Assembly (NCBI RefSeq): GCF_003797125.1
Contig: NZ_RKKE01000001.1
Location: 806,001-870,000, forward strand
Origin: Shewanella frigidimarina
GTDB lineage: Bacteria > Pseudomonadota > Gammaproteobacteria > Enterobacterales > Shewanellaceae
Direction: 5' to 3'
Length of the DNA stretch: 64,000 nt
In this document: in pieces, positions 46,933-54,631 of the stretch
Numbering within the stretch: the stretch's first letter is position 1
Layout: each line of letters opens with the position of its first letter
Translations under genes and position numbers: made by a program
Notes under the pieces: model-generated
What the model saw: only the letters and a program-made list of their open reading frames with translations
What the model was told of the DNA's origin: nothing
Database searches by the model: none

Positions 46933-47790
46933 TTATGACTTCATTTGTTGTAGTAACTGTAAACCTAATTGATTTTTTTGTTCGATATAAGTTATTGACT
47001 CTATAGCTTTTTGCGCTGTTGAGAAATCCCCCATCACTAGTGTTGATTTAGCTATGTGGATAAGTAAAGAATTTTTTTCTTTGATGAAAGTTACATCTCG
47101 AGCAAACAGAACGGCTAAATCAAGCCTTTTCATTTGAATATATTTTTTTGTATAAGTTATTAGACCTGAGTTTTTCTCTTGAACATATGTCACCGATTTT
47201 AGAGCATTAAATTCGATGCCTGCTTGTTCAGCAACAATATCTTTAACTGGTAAATACTGTTCTAACTTCTCGGAGCGCTCGACTGGAGAATTAAGTAAGA
47301 TGTCTTTTATACTAGTTTTTAAAATAGACGCAATTTTTTTACGTTCAGGTGCCTTTTCATCGTTACTTGGTAGCATTGAATAAACTAAAACCCTCCGACC
47401 TCTAAGATCAAAAGGTAATAGACTAACGTCTCCAAAACTGTCATTCATTATCAATATGATTCGATTCCAATCTAACATACCAATTGCATAACCTAACTCT
47501 ATCAGAACATTAGGATTTGGAGTAGGCCTAGCAGAATCACCTGTATGAGAGTTAATAATAGAGATGTCACAAACAAAAATATCGCTAGTCTTAATTTTGT
47601 CAAAGATAGAAGTAGATATATCAGGGGAACCAGTAATTCCAACAGTATCTCTATCTAAAAATGGAATCAGAGAAAAACTTTCATCAGCATGTATATCCTT
47701 TATCGCTTTTTCTAAAGCTGTATTTATAAACCCTCTATTCGAGTTGTTAGGTAAATCAGACTGCCAAGAGTAAAATATTCTTTTTTCCAT
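46933..47790 (-). CDS. TIR-like nucleotide-binding protein with C-terminal helical repeats
   Basis: A 285-residue cytoplasmic protein. The N-terminal about 160 residues form a TIR/deoxyribosyltransferase-like fold: RIFYSWQSDLPNNSNRGFI, FLDRDTVGITGSPDI, DIFVCDISII and NPNVLIELGYAIGML, with Glu in IELGYA as possible NADase or substrate residue. The C-terminal about 90 residues have two to three 34-residue helical repeats (pattern KNSLLIHIAKSTLVMGDFSTA). This head-plus-repeat design is common among phage-defence effectors. It is flanked by an attC site upstream. There is no clear Shine-Dalgarno, as in many cassettes. Defence is inference; a nucleotide-signalling role is also possible. Confidence 0.7.
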   Translation of the reverse strand: MEKRIFYSWQSDLPNNSNRGFINTALEKAIKDIHADESFSLIPFLDRDTVGITGSPDISTSIFDKIKTSDIFVCDISIINSHTGDSARPTPNPNVLIELGYAIGMLDWNRIILIMNDSFGDVSLLPFDLRGRRVLVYSMLPSNDEKAPERKKIASILKTSIKDILLNSPVERSEKLEQYLPVKDIVAEQAGIEFNALKSVTYVQEKNSGLITYTKKYIQMKRLDLAVLFARDVTFIKEKNSLLIHIAKSTLVMGDFSTAQKAIESITYIEQKNQLGLQLLQQMKS

Positions 47791-47822
47791 TTAGATTCAC
47801 ATAACCTTAAAGTATGAAGACG

Positions 47823-47927
47823 CCATAACGCCACCAGCAACTATCGGAGTGAACTGGCTAACTTTTTTGTGTTTTATTGCAAAAAAGAAACCAGTTTACG
47901 GAGGCGGATTGGTAGGCCTTGTTATGC
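47823..47927 (-). other. attC-like integron recombination site
   Basis: A 105-base imperfect inverted repeat between the cupin gene and the TIR-like gene. The outer cores are CATAAC (47824-47829) and GTTATG (47921-47926). Inner boxes GCCACC (47830-47835) and GGTAGGC (47911-47917) pair with one extrahelical base, and a central stem AACTGG..CTTTTTTG / CAAAAAAG..CCAGTT completes the fold. The cupin stop codon TAA lies inside the outer core, typical for cassettes. The 34-base distance from the core to the next start is also typical. Confidence 0.7.
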
Positions 47928-48263
47928 ATTTTCACGGTCACCATGACTAGGAGGAGTTGAGACAACTAAGAAATCAAGCGCCTGTTCATGCTGATTGCTC
48001 AAAGTATGAGGCACACCAGCTGAAACATGAAAACCTTCGCTAGCCCTTAGAACGTGGGTAATGCCTGCAACTTCCAGACTTGCGGTGCCAACGAGAACGT
48101 AAAAAAATTGCTCAGTCTTGTTGTGAAGATGACGAACTTCAGAGGAGCCACTTGGAACACGTTCTTGAATCACACTCAGATTCTCCGACATTACAAGGTG
48201 CCAGCCGTCGCAATTGCCACCCCAAACATAATGTTCGCTTGCTTCAATTGATGCTACCGACAT
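47922..48263 (-). CDS. cupin-domain protein, cassette gene
   Basis: A 113-residue cupin. Motif 1 is EVRHLHNKTEQFFYVLVGTA (metal His/His/Glu), motif 2 GFHVSAGVPHTL. Function unknown; small cupins are frequent integron cargo. AAGGT precedes the ATG. About 34-52 bases upstream a Fur-like sequence (14 of 19 matches, 48297-48315) overlaps a GTTATG core (48312-48317). The stop is within the attC-like site. It is unrelated to the cupin at 15015. Confidence 0.82.
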   Translation of the reverse strand: MSVASIEASEHYVWGGNCDGWHLVMSENLSVIQERVPSGSSEVRHLHNKTEQFFYVLVGTASLEVAGITHVLRASEGFHVSAGVPHTLSNQHEQALDFLVVSTPPSHGDRENA

Positions 48264-48311
48264 GGATTACCTTTGATATGAAACTACGCCACCTATTTTA
48301 ATGATTATCAA

Positions 48312-48452
48312 CATAACTGCTTTTTGTTCTGATTGCGATAGCTTTCAGCACTATTCAAATGTATGAGTTGGAAGGAGATCATCAACAAACTGAGCACTAA
48401 ATGGAAAGTGGTGAGCAAAGTTAAAAATCCTAGGTGTTCATATCAACATTGT
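48312..48452 (-). other. possible attC site between GNAT and cupin genes
   Basis: A 189-base non-coding gap. On the minus strand GTTATG (48317-48312) lies 49 bases before the cupin start, matching the cores of neighbouring gaps. The left arm near the GNAT stop is poorly conserved (TTAAACAATG), so this is weak evidence on its own. Confidence 0.35.
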
Positions 48453-48956
48453 TTAATTCACTTGTTGTACAACGCTTAACTCTGTATCCCAATCTTTCCA
48501 TAAAATACACCTTCCAGGAAATGCTATTTTAGAGAAAGACCATTCCTTAGAAAGCCATTTACAGACTGTTCGATAAAGTTCGTTATCTAGCTCAATACTA
48601 TCATCACGCACCCATAAATAAACGACACATTGATAGTTAGGAGAAGGACTTGGGTCGATGTAAACGGAACCAAGACATTTGTTTTTTGATTGATTAAATA
48701 CTGAATAAGCAAATGCTTGTCGTGACTCAAATTCATGTTTATGGACTTTTAGACTAGTGATGTTTTCCTCAAGTTTCATATCACTTTGAGGCCATTCAGA
48801 ATCTGAGCCAAAAATCCCATAAAGCCTCTTTTGACTAGAAATTACGGCTTCAAAATCTAATTTTGCAACTTCATCTTCAAGAACTCTGAAATGAAAATAT
48901 TCATTATCAAAATTCTTAGGCGGTTCAAAAGTTTCAGCAATGAAAAAATTAGACAT
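48453..48956 (-). CDS. GNAT-like acetyltransferase, cassette gene
   Basis: A 167-residue protein. The central pattern SSQKRLYGIFGSDSEWP, LEENITSLKVHKHEFESRQA, FAYSVFN and KCLGSVYIDPS, then VYLWVRDD, resembles a GNAT subgroup in which the acetyl-CoA loop is degenerate. The usual Q/RxxGxG/A is not obvious, so activity is uncertain. There is no ribosome site before the ATG at 48956. An attC-like core lies 34 bases upstream. Confidence 0.65.
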   Translation of the reverse strand: MSNFFIAETFEPPKNFDNEYFHFRVLEDEVAKLDFEAVISSQKRLYGIFGSDSEWPQSDMKLEENITSLKVHKHEFESRQAFAYSVFNQSKNKCLGSVYIDPSPSPNYQCVVYLWVRDDSIELDNELYRTVCKWLSKEWSFSKIAFPGRCILWKDWDTELSVVQQVN

Positions 48957-48989
48957 ATTTATTACGTTCTATGGTTCTATCGACGCCGC

Positions 48990-49053
48990 CATAAACGGCA
49001 AAGTAATAGTTAACTAAAATGTGAAATGAAGCGGAACGGAAACAACTGTTATG
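48990..49053 (-). other. attC-like site between small membrane-protein and GNAT genes
   Basis: CATAAAC (48990-48996) and GTTATG (49048-49053) bracket a 64-base gap sequence with partial symmetry. It begins within five bases of the preceding gene's stop (TAGTGGACATAAC). Shares the TTATGGCG-GTC right end with the site at 47823. Confidence 0.45.
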
Positions 49054-49057
49054 TCCA

Positions 49058-49279
49058 CTATTTAATGGTTTTATTATGTTTGAATTTCTCTGTATTTTTT
49101 TCTTCTGCTTTAGTCATCTTAACTCTTAAACTATGAAATAAAGATGCAAACACAAAGGTTGTGAATAAAAGAATTAAACACAGCAGTTTTATACCAATAC
49201 TCTCGCTCTCTATGAACGCATTTAATATTGCGGCGAGCAATATAAAACCAAATAGATAATAATTTTGTACACTTTTCAC
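49058..49279 (-). CDS. small membrane protein, cassette gene
   Basis: A 73-residue protein with two membrane spans (about 8-24 and 29-48) and a Lys/Glu-rich tail. I recognise no family. The start is GTG at 49279 with AGGGAG in front. A CTGTTATG core (49296-49301) is only 17 bases upstream, as in integron cassettes. It is the first gene of the cassette-like array in the direction of transcription. Confidence 0.6.
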   Translation of the reverse strand: MKSVQNYYLFGFILLAAILNAFIESESIGIKLLCLILLFTTFVFASLFHSLRVKMTKAEEKNTEKFKHNKTIK

Positions 49280-49754
49280 CGTAACTCCCTGTATACATAA
49301 CAGCGTATTTGCGTGGATTGCGAAAACATCTATAAATATGTCCCAACAACCACTCTAAAAATTGCTAAAAAAATTATTAATAATTCCAGTAAGTTACCAG
49401 TTTAACTATATTGAATCAATCACCCTTAAGTCTAAATAAAACCGAACATGATAAAACAACCCAACCCTAACGGTGCAGATTCAACTCTAAATTGAGGACG
49501 TTGAAGACTCTTTATAAAAGAATACGTGAACCTGACGGGACGTTAGGCTAGCTTTCGCGGTACAGGTCGTTCCTTGGCGTCCTGCCATCACGACATTCGT
49601 GAATCCATTCACATCATATGTACCATCGGAAGCGTTAGAATTTTCACTCTTTATTACAAGATTGATCGAAGCCGATTACCAATGAAGTCCAAAGCTGGAC
49701 CAATTTCCGTCGCGACCTTTTCGCTGCTGTTGTTTGGTTAAATAGCGAAAATGC
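49280..49754. other. right edge of the cassette-like region, non-coding
   Basis: No gene is convincing here. CATAAC (49296-49301, GTTATG on minus) is the last attC-like core; GCGTATTTGCG follows. From about 49440 the base composition changes towards the structured repeat. A GTTAGGC occurs at 49543-49549 without a partner arm. Confidence 0.45.
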
Positions 49755-49986
49755 TGCCGGAACGGCAAGGGTGATCCAAGAGGGGATTGCTGTTGATCCC
49801 CTTTTGGCCCGTGCAGGGTGGAACCTTGCGATCTTACTTCAAACGAAGTTTGAAAAGTCTGGTGTGGGCGAAGCGCCACGACCTTAGTGGCCGCAGGCCA
49901 TAAATACAAAAAATAGAGCTGGATCCCCGATAAAAGCACTCGAGGATGACGGCTTAGCGCTAAATTCCAGCTCAACAACATTACCG
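49755..49986. repeat. highly structured non-coding repeat element
   Basis: A chain of short palindromes: TGCCG-CGGCA (49755-49767), GGGGAT-ATCCCC (49782-49801), ACTTCAAAC-GTTTGAA (49836-49854), GTGG-CCAC around 49864-49879, TGGCC-GGCCA (49888-49900), and GAGCTGGA (49916-49923) with TCCAGCTC (49966-49973). The last pair is a second copy of the element at 20141. Such dense pairing suggests a REP/BIME-like mosaic or structured RNA. A 101-codon frame on the minus strand crosses it but looks accidental. Confidence 0.6.
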
Positions 49987-50117
49987 GAACAACTGTGGAT
50001 TTGGCCTTTGCAAGGTGTCACTTTAGACCTGTAATTTTTATATGAAAACTTAACAATGGTATGGTTAACTTGAGCTTAACAATACCAACCACGTATTAAA
50101 TTAACCCAAGGGATCAC

Positions 50118-50699
50118 ATGAATATATTGCAACGTTATAACCTACTGTCCACCAGCATATTAATGTGTTGTTTTTTTTTTAGTGCGGGAGTGTTCAGCGC
50201 AAGCAGCATAGCAAACATTGATACCAGCAAGCTTGGCGACATAAAAGCGATTAAATTTAATAACCAGCGAGTGATTACCGCGGGTTTACCCACAGAGCCG
50301 CAATTTGCACAGCTCGCTCAGGCGGGTATTAAAACCGTGATTAACCTCATTCCTAATGATAATCCAAACGCCTTAATCAATGAGCAGCAAATCGTCACTC
50401 AACTCGGTATGAATTATCACAATGTTAGCGTGGACTGGCAGCAGCCTACACAAGAAAATCTACAGCAATTCTTTAGCCTGATGGAGCAAAATGGCGACGC
50501 ACCAGTGCTAGTGCATTGCGCTGCTAATTATCGTGCCTCAGCCTTTTATTACTTATATCAAGCCCGCCACAACAATGCGCCGTCAATGGCTGAAGCACTA
50601 ACACCTTGGGGCGACTTACAACAAAGCTTTGCTGAATATCCTCAATGGCAACAACTGATAGAAGATGCAAAACAGCAATATCAAACCAAACAACAGTAA
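50118..50699 (+). CDS. exported DSP/PTP-like phosphatase (DUF442-like)
   Basis: A 193-residue protein with a signal peptide ending near VFS-AS. The phosphatase-like core is RVITAGLPTEPQFAQLAQAG, TVINLIPND and the active loop VHCAANYRASAF, a CX4R arrangement as in the DUF442 group. Predicted periplasmic. The substrate is unknown. AAGGGATC precedes the ATG. It is a single gene closed by a 15-bp hairpin. Confidence 0.82.
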   Translation: MNILQRYNLLSTSILMCCFFFSAGVFSASSIANIDTSKLGDIKAIKFNNQRVITAGLPTEPQFAQLAQAGIKTVINLIPNDNPNALINEQQIVTQLGMNYHNVSVDWQQPTQENLQQFFSLMEQNGDAPVLVHCAANYRASAFYYLYQARHNNAPSMAEALTPWGDLQQSFAEYPQWQQLIEDAKQQYQTKQQ

Positions 50700-50732
50700 T
50701 GTAAATACTGCGCTCCCTTTGGCCAGTGCCGA

Positions 50733-50765
50733 ATGAAAGTGCAGGATAAAATCCTGCACTTTCAT
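50733..50765 (+). terminator. hairpin terminator of the phosphatase-like gene
   Basis: ATGAAAGTGCAGGAT (50733-50747) pairs perfectly with ATCCTGCACTTTCAT (50751-50765). The T run is within the stem only, so efficiency is uncertain. Confidence 0.6.
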
Positions 50766-50820
50766 CCTAACTAATTACCTGCCGCAGGCTTTAGTACAAA
50801 TAATACCTCCGCTCTCTTCA

Positions 50821-50876
50821 ACAAGTACTAGACAACAAGCACTAGACAACAAGCACTAGACAACAAGCACTAGCCA
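50821..50876. repeat. four 14-bp tandem repeats upstream of mesX
   Basis: The unit ACAAGCACTAGACA occurs four times without spacers; unit 1 has T and unit 4 C as single changes. It lies about 340 bases before mesX in a 519-base gap (50700-51218) that otherwise shows no gene. A weak MetR-like TGAATATTGCTCA occurs at 50976-50988. Confidence 0.9.
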
Positions 50877-51218
50877 ACTAGGTTAGATGACCTTGTGATT
50901 CAAGACTCATATTATTCAAGATTGTCGTCCGACGCCGCAAATAATCTCTAGGTACTAACGCTTATTTATAATCATGAATATTGCTCATGCTGCAGGTGAA
51001 ATAAAACCGTTTTTCTTCATGTCCCAACCCACGTATAAATTACTCATGCTTTTAGCGCCAAACAATATTACAGCGGATCCCTAATTAAGCCATCAGGCAC
51101 AAAGCAGACAACGCTGTAACAGCGACTTGTTGAGAAAATCAGCACTAATAGAACATATCTATAAACAGCAAAATGTAAATTCAGGCTTTTAAATCACAAA
51201 ATTGGATACCAGATCATC

Positions 51219-52193
51219 ATGAATAAAGATTTCACATTTACGATTAAGAGCATTCGCCTCGATGAAGATTATCATCCATCAGACAGTACACGTATCACCA
51301 CCAACTTTGCTAATTTGGCCAGAGGAAGTTATCGCCAAGCAAACTTGCGCAACGCGTTAAAGATGATTGATAACAGTTTTAATGCCTTAGCGAATTGGGA
51401 TAATCCTAAAGGCGATCGTTACTCCGTCGAACTTGAAATCATTTCTGTTGATATGGATATTGAAGGCAGTGGTAAAACCTTCCCATCGATTGAAATATTG
51501 AAAACGAATATTGTTGATCATCAAACTAACCAACGCATTGAAGGTATTGTAGGAAATAATTTTTCCTCTTATGTGCGGGATTATGATTTTAGCGTATTAC
51601 TGCAGGCTCATAATAAAGACCAGCCCGAATTTAGCATTCCAGATAACTTTGGTGAGCTGCATGGCAAGCTGTTTAAGTATTTTGTCAATTCAAATGCTTA
51701 CAAACAAAATTTTAAGAAAACGCCTGTTATCTGCCTTAGTGTTTCAGATAACAAGACCTATCATCGAACTGAAAATCAACATCCTGTACTGGGGGTTGAA
51801 TACCAGCCAAATGAGTCATCATTGACTGAGCAGTATTTCAAAAAAATGGGGCTACAGGTACGTTATTTTATGCCGCCAAATAGTGTTGCGCCGTTGGCTT
51901 TCCATTTCTTTGGTGATCTACTTAATGATTACACTAATCTTGAGCTTATAAGCACCATCAGCACTATGGGAACCTTTCAAAAAATCTACCGACCAGAGAT
52001 TTATAATGCGAATGCCGCTGCTGGAAAGTCCTATCAACCCAATTTGAAGAACCTAGATCATTCATTAACGCAAATTGTTTATGATCGAGAAGAACGTAGC
52101 CAGTTGGCTAATGAGCAGGGAAAGTTTGCTGAGAAGCATTTCATCAAACCCTATCAAACGGTGCTTGAGCAATGGTCTGCCAATTACGTTTAA
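51219..52193 (+). CDS. mesX: MesX (DUF1852), partner of methionine synthase MesD
   Basis: A 324-residue cytoplasmic protein of DUF1852: KSIRLDEDYHPSDSTRITTN at the start, then NLRNALKMIDNSFNALANWD and GDRYSVELEIISVDM. The family is nearly always coded next to a MetE-core-like gene. Genetic work on folate-independent methionine synthases named the pair MesX-MesD and showed that both, and oxygen, are needed. It is followed 44 bases later by mesD. The biochemical role of MesX is unknown. Confidence 0.9.
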   Translation: MNKDFTFTIKSIRLDEDYHPSDSTRITTNFANLARGSYRQANLRNALKMIDNSFNALANWDNPKGDRYSVELEIISVDMDIEGSGKTFPSIEILKTNIVDHQTNQRIEGIVGNNFSSYVRDYDFSVLLQAHNKDQPEFSIPDNFGELHGKLFKYFVNSNAYKQNFKKTPVICLSVSDNKTYHRTENQHPVLGVEYQPNESSLTEQYFKKMGLQVRYFMPPNSVAPLAFHFFGDLLNDYTNLELISTISTMGTFQKIYRPEIYNANAAAGKSYQPNLKNLDHSLTQIVYDREERSQLANEQGKFAEKHFIKPYQTVLEQWSANYV

Positions 52194-52237
52194 TCGCTGC
52201 GTTTAATTATTACACCCAACATACGGCATGACTTATT

Positions 52238-53305
52238 ATGAAAACATTGATTAACAAAAGAATACTACCCACTTCAACTGCAGGCAGTTTACCTAAGCCC
52301 TCTTGGCTTGCTGAACCCGAAACACTTTGGTCAGCTTGGAAACTACAAGGTGAGGAATTAATTGAGGGCAAACAAGACGCTTTACGTTTGTCATTACAAG
52401 ATCAACAACACGCAGGCATTGATATTGTTAGTGATGGTGAGCAAACACGCCAACATTTTGTGACTACGTTTATTGAACATCTTAACGGTGTTGATTTTAA
52501 TAAGCGTAAAACCGTTAAAATTCGTGATCGCTATGATGCCAGTGTACCAACGGTTGTCGGCCCTGTTAGTCGCCAAAAATCAGTTTTTGTTGAAGATGCC
52601 AAGTTTTTACGTCAGCAAACCACGCAACCCATTAAATGGGCTTTGCCTGGTCCCATGACAATGATTGATACGCTTTTTGATGACCATTATAAAAGTCGTG
52701 AAAAGCTAGCGTGGGAATTTGCTAAAATTCTTAACCAGGAAGCCAAAGAATTAGAAGCCGCAGGTGTTGATATTATTCAATTTGATGAGCCAGCATTTAA
52801 TGTTTTTTTTGATGAGGTAAATGATTGGGGCATTGCTTGTTTAGAAAGAGCCATTGAAGGACTAAAATGCGAAACGGCTGTGCATATATGTTATGGCTAT
52901 GGCATCAAAGCCAATACAGATTGGAAAAAAACACTGGGCTCAGAGTGGCGACAATATGAAAAAGCGTTCCCTAAACTGCAACAGTCTAATATCGATATTA
53001 TCTCACTAGAATGCCACAACTCTCATGTGCCAATTGAGCTGCTTGAACTCATTCGAGGTAAAAAAGTGATGGTTGGTGCCATAGATGTAGCAAGCAATAC
53101 GATTGAGACACCAGAGGAAGTCGCCAATACCCTCCGAAAAGCACTTCAGTACGTAGATGCCGATAAGCTTTATCCATGCACCAATTGTGGCATGGCGCCC
53201 TTACCTCATCATGTAGCAAGAGGTAAGTTACATGCCTTAAGTGCAGGGGCTGACATTGTTAGAAAAGAGCTATCGGCCCAAGGATTGTTGAACCTTAGGG
53301 ATTAA
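52238..53305 (+). CDS. mesD: MesD, folate-independent methionine synthase (MetE core-like)
   Basis: A 355-residue protein matching only the C-terminal catalytic half of MetE. Zinc ligands fit HxC (His216, Cys218), Glu258 and Cys317 in CTNCGM. DEPAFN near 183-188 and GPMTMIDTL support the fold. It lacks the folate-binding N-terminal half of MetE, so the methyl donor must differ. With mesX it should methylate homocysteine to methionine. It complements the met genes at 17-24 kb. Confidence 0.9.
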   Translation: MKTLINKRILPTSTAGSLPKPSWLAEPETLWSAWKLQGEELIEGKQDALRLSLQDQQHAGIDIVSDGEQTRQHFVTTFIEHLNGVDFNKRKTVKIRDRYDASVPTVVGPVSRQKSVFVEDAKFLRQQTTQPIKWALPGPMTMIDTLFDDHYKSREKLAWEFAKILNQEAKELEAAGVDIIQFDEPAFNVFFDEVNDWGIACLERAIEGLKCETAVHICYGYGIKANTDWKKTLGSEWRQYEKAFPKLQQSNIDIISLECHNSHVPIELLELIRGKKVMVGAIDVASNTIETPEEVANTLRKALQYVDADKLYPCTNCGMAPLPHHVARGKLHALSAGADIVRKELSAQGLLNLRD

Positions 53306-53353
53306 TATTTATTCAATCTACGGCGATTTAATCGCAGTGCGAGCACACATCAC

Positions 53354-54331
53354 CTACTGAGTATGAAAACCCTTCAAATCCATTTTATACAAGGGTGCAG
53401 GAATCATCTCTGAAGTGATAAAAATGCTGTTACCGTCTGGGCTAAAACCCACGGCTTCAGCTTGCTTTATCGCTGGTAGAGAAATCTCTTGTGGCGGCGT
53501 AGAAAACAACGTTAACCAATCACCTGGCTCAGTTTGAGTAAAATAGAACGCGTGAGTGTAGGTTAATACCACCGCCGATAAACCATCAGCTGATATATCC
53601 ATGGCTGTAGGTTTTCCGGCAAAACCAATCCAGGTATAGATACTGGCGTAATCGAGCATGGCGGTTGGTAATGGCGCGATTTCGCCCAGCTTTTTGGCTT
53701 GTTTGTTAACCATTTTAACCGATGAATTGTTTGAAGCACTGTGTCCTAAAGCTGGAGCAATTAATGGCAGCTCGAATAATATTGGTAATTTATCGCGTTT
53801 GCTCAGTAACAGTATTTTTTGTTTAGCCACATCAACGGCTACGGATTCGCAATCGTGTGCGCCATCTGGGTAGGTAAATGTCATGCTCCAAACGGGTTTA
53901 GCCGACAGTGTTTGTTGTCCATTAAGCTGGCTTAAATCTGGCTCTTTGATCAGATGTAACTGATATTGCGATCGTTTCGCTTGGTTATCACCCACATCGG
54001 CGATCAATAAATACGATTCACCTTGGTAAACGAACGAGGCGATGTCTTCCCAATCGTTATTCTTAACGCCTGTAATGTTAACTGTCGCCAACTGATGACC
54101 TTGGGTATCAATGGCAAAAATCCTTGCGGTGTCACCACTGTCGTTATGTACCCAAAGTATATTGTCGTTGAGCCTCGAAACTGCTAAACCACTGGCTTCG
54201 TCAATAGTCGGAGCAGTAATGCTACCCGCTTGGGTCATGCCTATCGGCATAGCACATGCACTAGTCGATAACGCCAACATCACATATATACACAGCTTTA
54301 ACGGGGTGAACAGGGGCAGTATTTTGGGCAT
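53354..54331 (-). CDS. beta-propeller-like lipoprotein, function unknown
   Basis: A protein of about 325 residues with a signal and lipobox LSTSAC. Repeated strands such as EASGLAVSRLNDNILWVHND, DWEDIASFVYQGESYLLIAD, HDCESVAVDVAKQKILLLSK and QAEAVGFSPDGNSIFITSE suggest a six-bladed propeller. There is no catalytic motif I can name. I use the ATG at 54331 rather than the GTG two codons earlier. It converges on mesD. Confidence 0.72.
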   Translation of the reverse strand: MPKILPLFTPLKLCIYVMLALSTSACAMPIGMTQAGSITAPTIDEASGLAVSRLNDNILWVHNDSGDTARIFAIDTQGHQLATVNITGVKNNDWEDIASFVYQGESYLLIADVGDNQAKRSQYQLHLIKEPDLSQLNGQQTLSAKPVWSMTFTYPDGAHDCESVAVDVAKQKILLLSKRDKLPILFELPLIAPALGHSASNNSSVKMVNKQAKKLGEIAPLPTAMLDYASIYTWIGFAGKPTAMDISADGLSAVVLTYTHAFYFTQTEPGDWLTLFSTPPQEISLPAIKQAEAVGFSPDGNSIFITSEMIPAPLYKMDLKGFHTQ

Positions 54332-54472
54332 TAACACGGGTCCATTGAGGTATCAGTAACGAGCAAGCCAGTATTCTACCCAATTTGAAATAGAAAAGTG
54401 CCAATGTTTAAACTGAGGTTAATTTATTTATCCGTTAGATAAGCTGAGTTTGTGTAGCGTTATCTTGTTATT

Positions 54473-54514
54473 AAACAAAAAAAGGCCACTTTCTTTGTTC
54501 CGAAGAAAGTGGCC
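54473..54514 (-). terminator. rho-independent terminator of the TonB-receptor operon
   Basis: GGCCACTTTCTT (54484-54495) pairs with AAGAAAGTGGCC (54503-54514), loop TGTTCCG. On the minus strand a run of seven T follows. It is 118 bases beyond the receptor stop. Confidence 0.9.
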
Positions 54515-54631
54515 ATGCACATTTTTAGCGATTGAAATGATGAATAAAAATCGCTAAAAACAAGTACTCTTTTATACGTGACTCTTGAACGCACTATTAC
54601 ACGTAATGATTAAACGTAACGATTAAACCTA

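Noticed and set aside
48054..48301. Plus-strand ORFs across the cupin gene
   Set aside because: Opposite strand of a clear cupin and inconsistent with the cassette orientation.
49543..49549. GTTAGGC as another attC core
   Set aside because: No complementary left arm within 150 bases and no cassette-type gene next to it.
49676..49981. A 101-codon ORF on the minus strand
   Set aside because: It crosses the palindrome-rich repeat element, has low-complexity codon use and no ribosome site; likely an accidental frame.
50821..50876. Possible CRISPR array
   Set aside because: Units are only 14 bases and directly joined, with no spacers and no cas genes.
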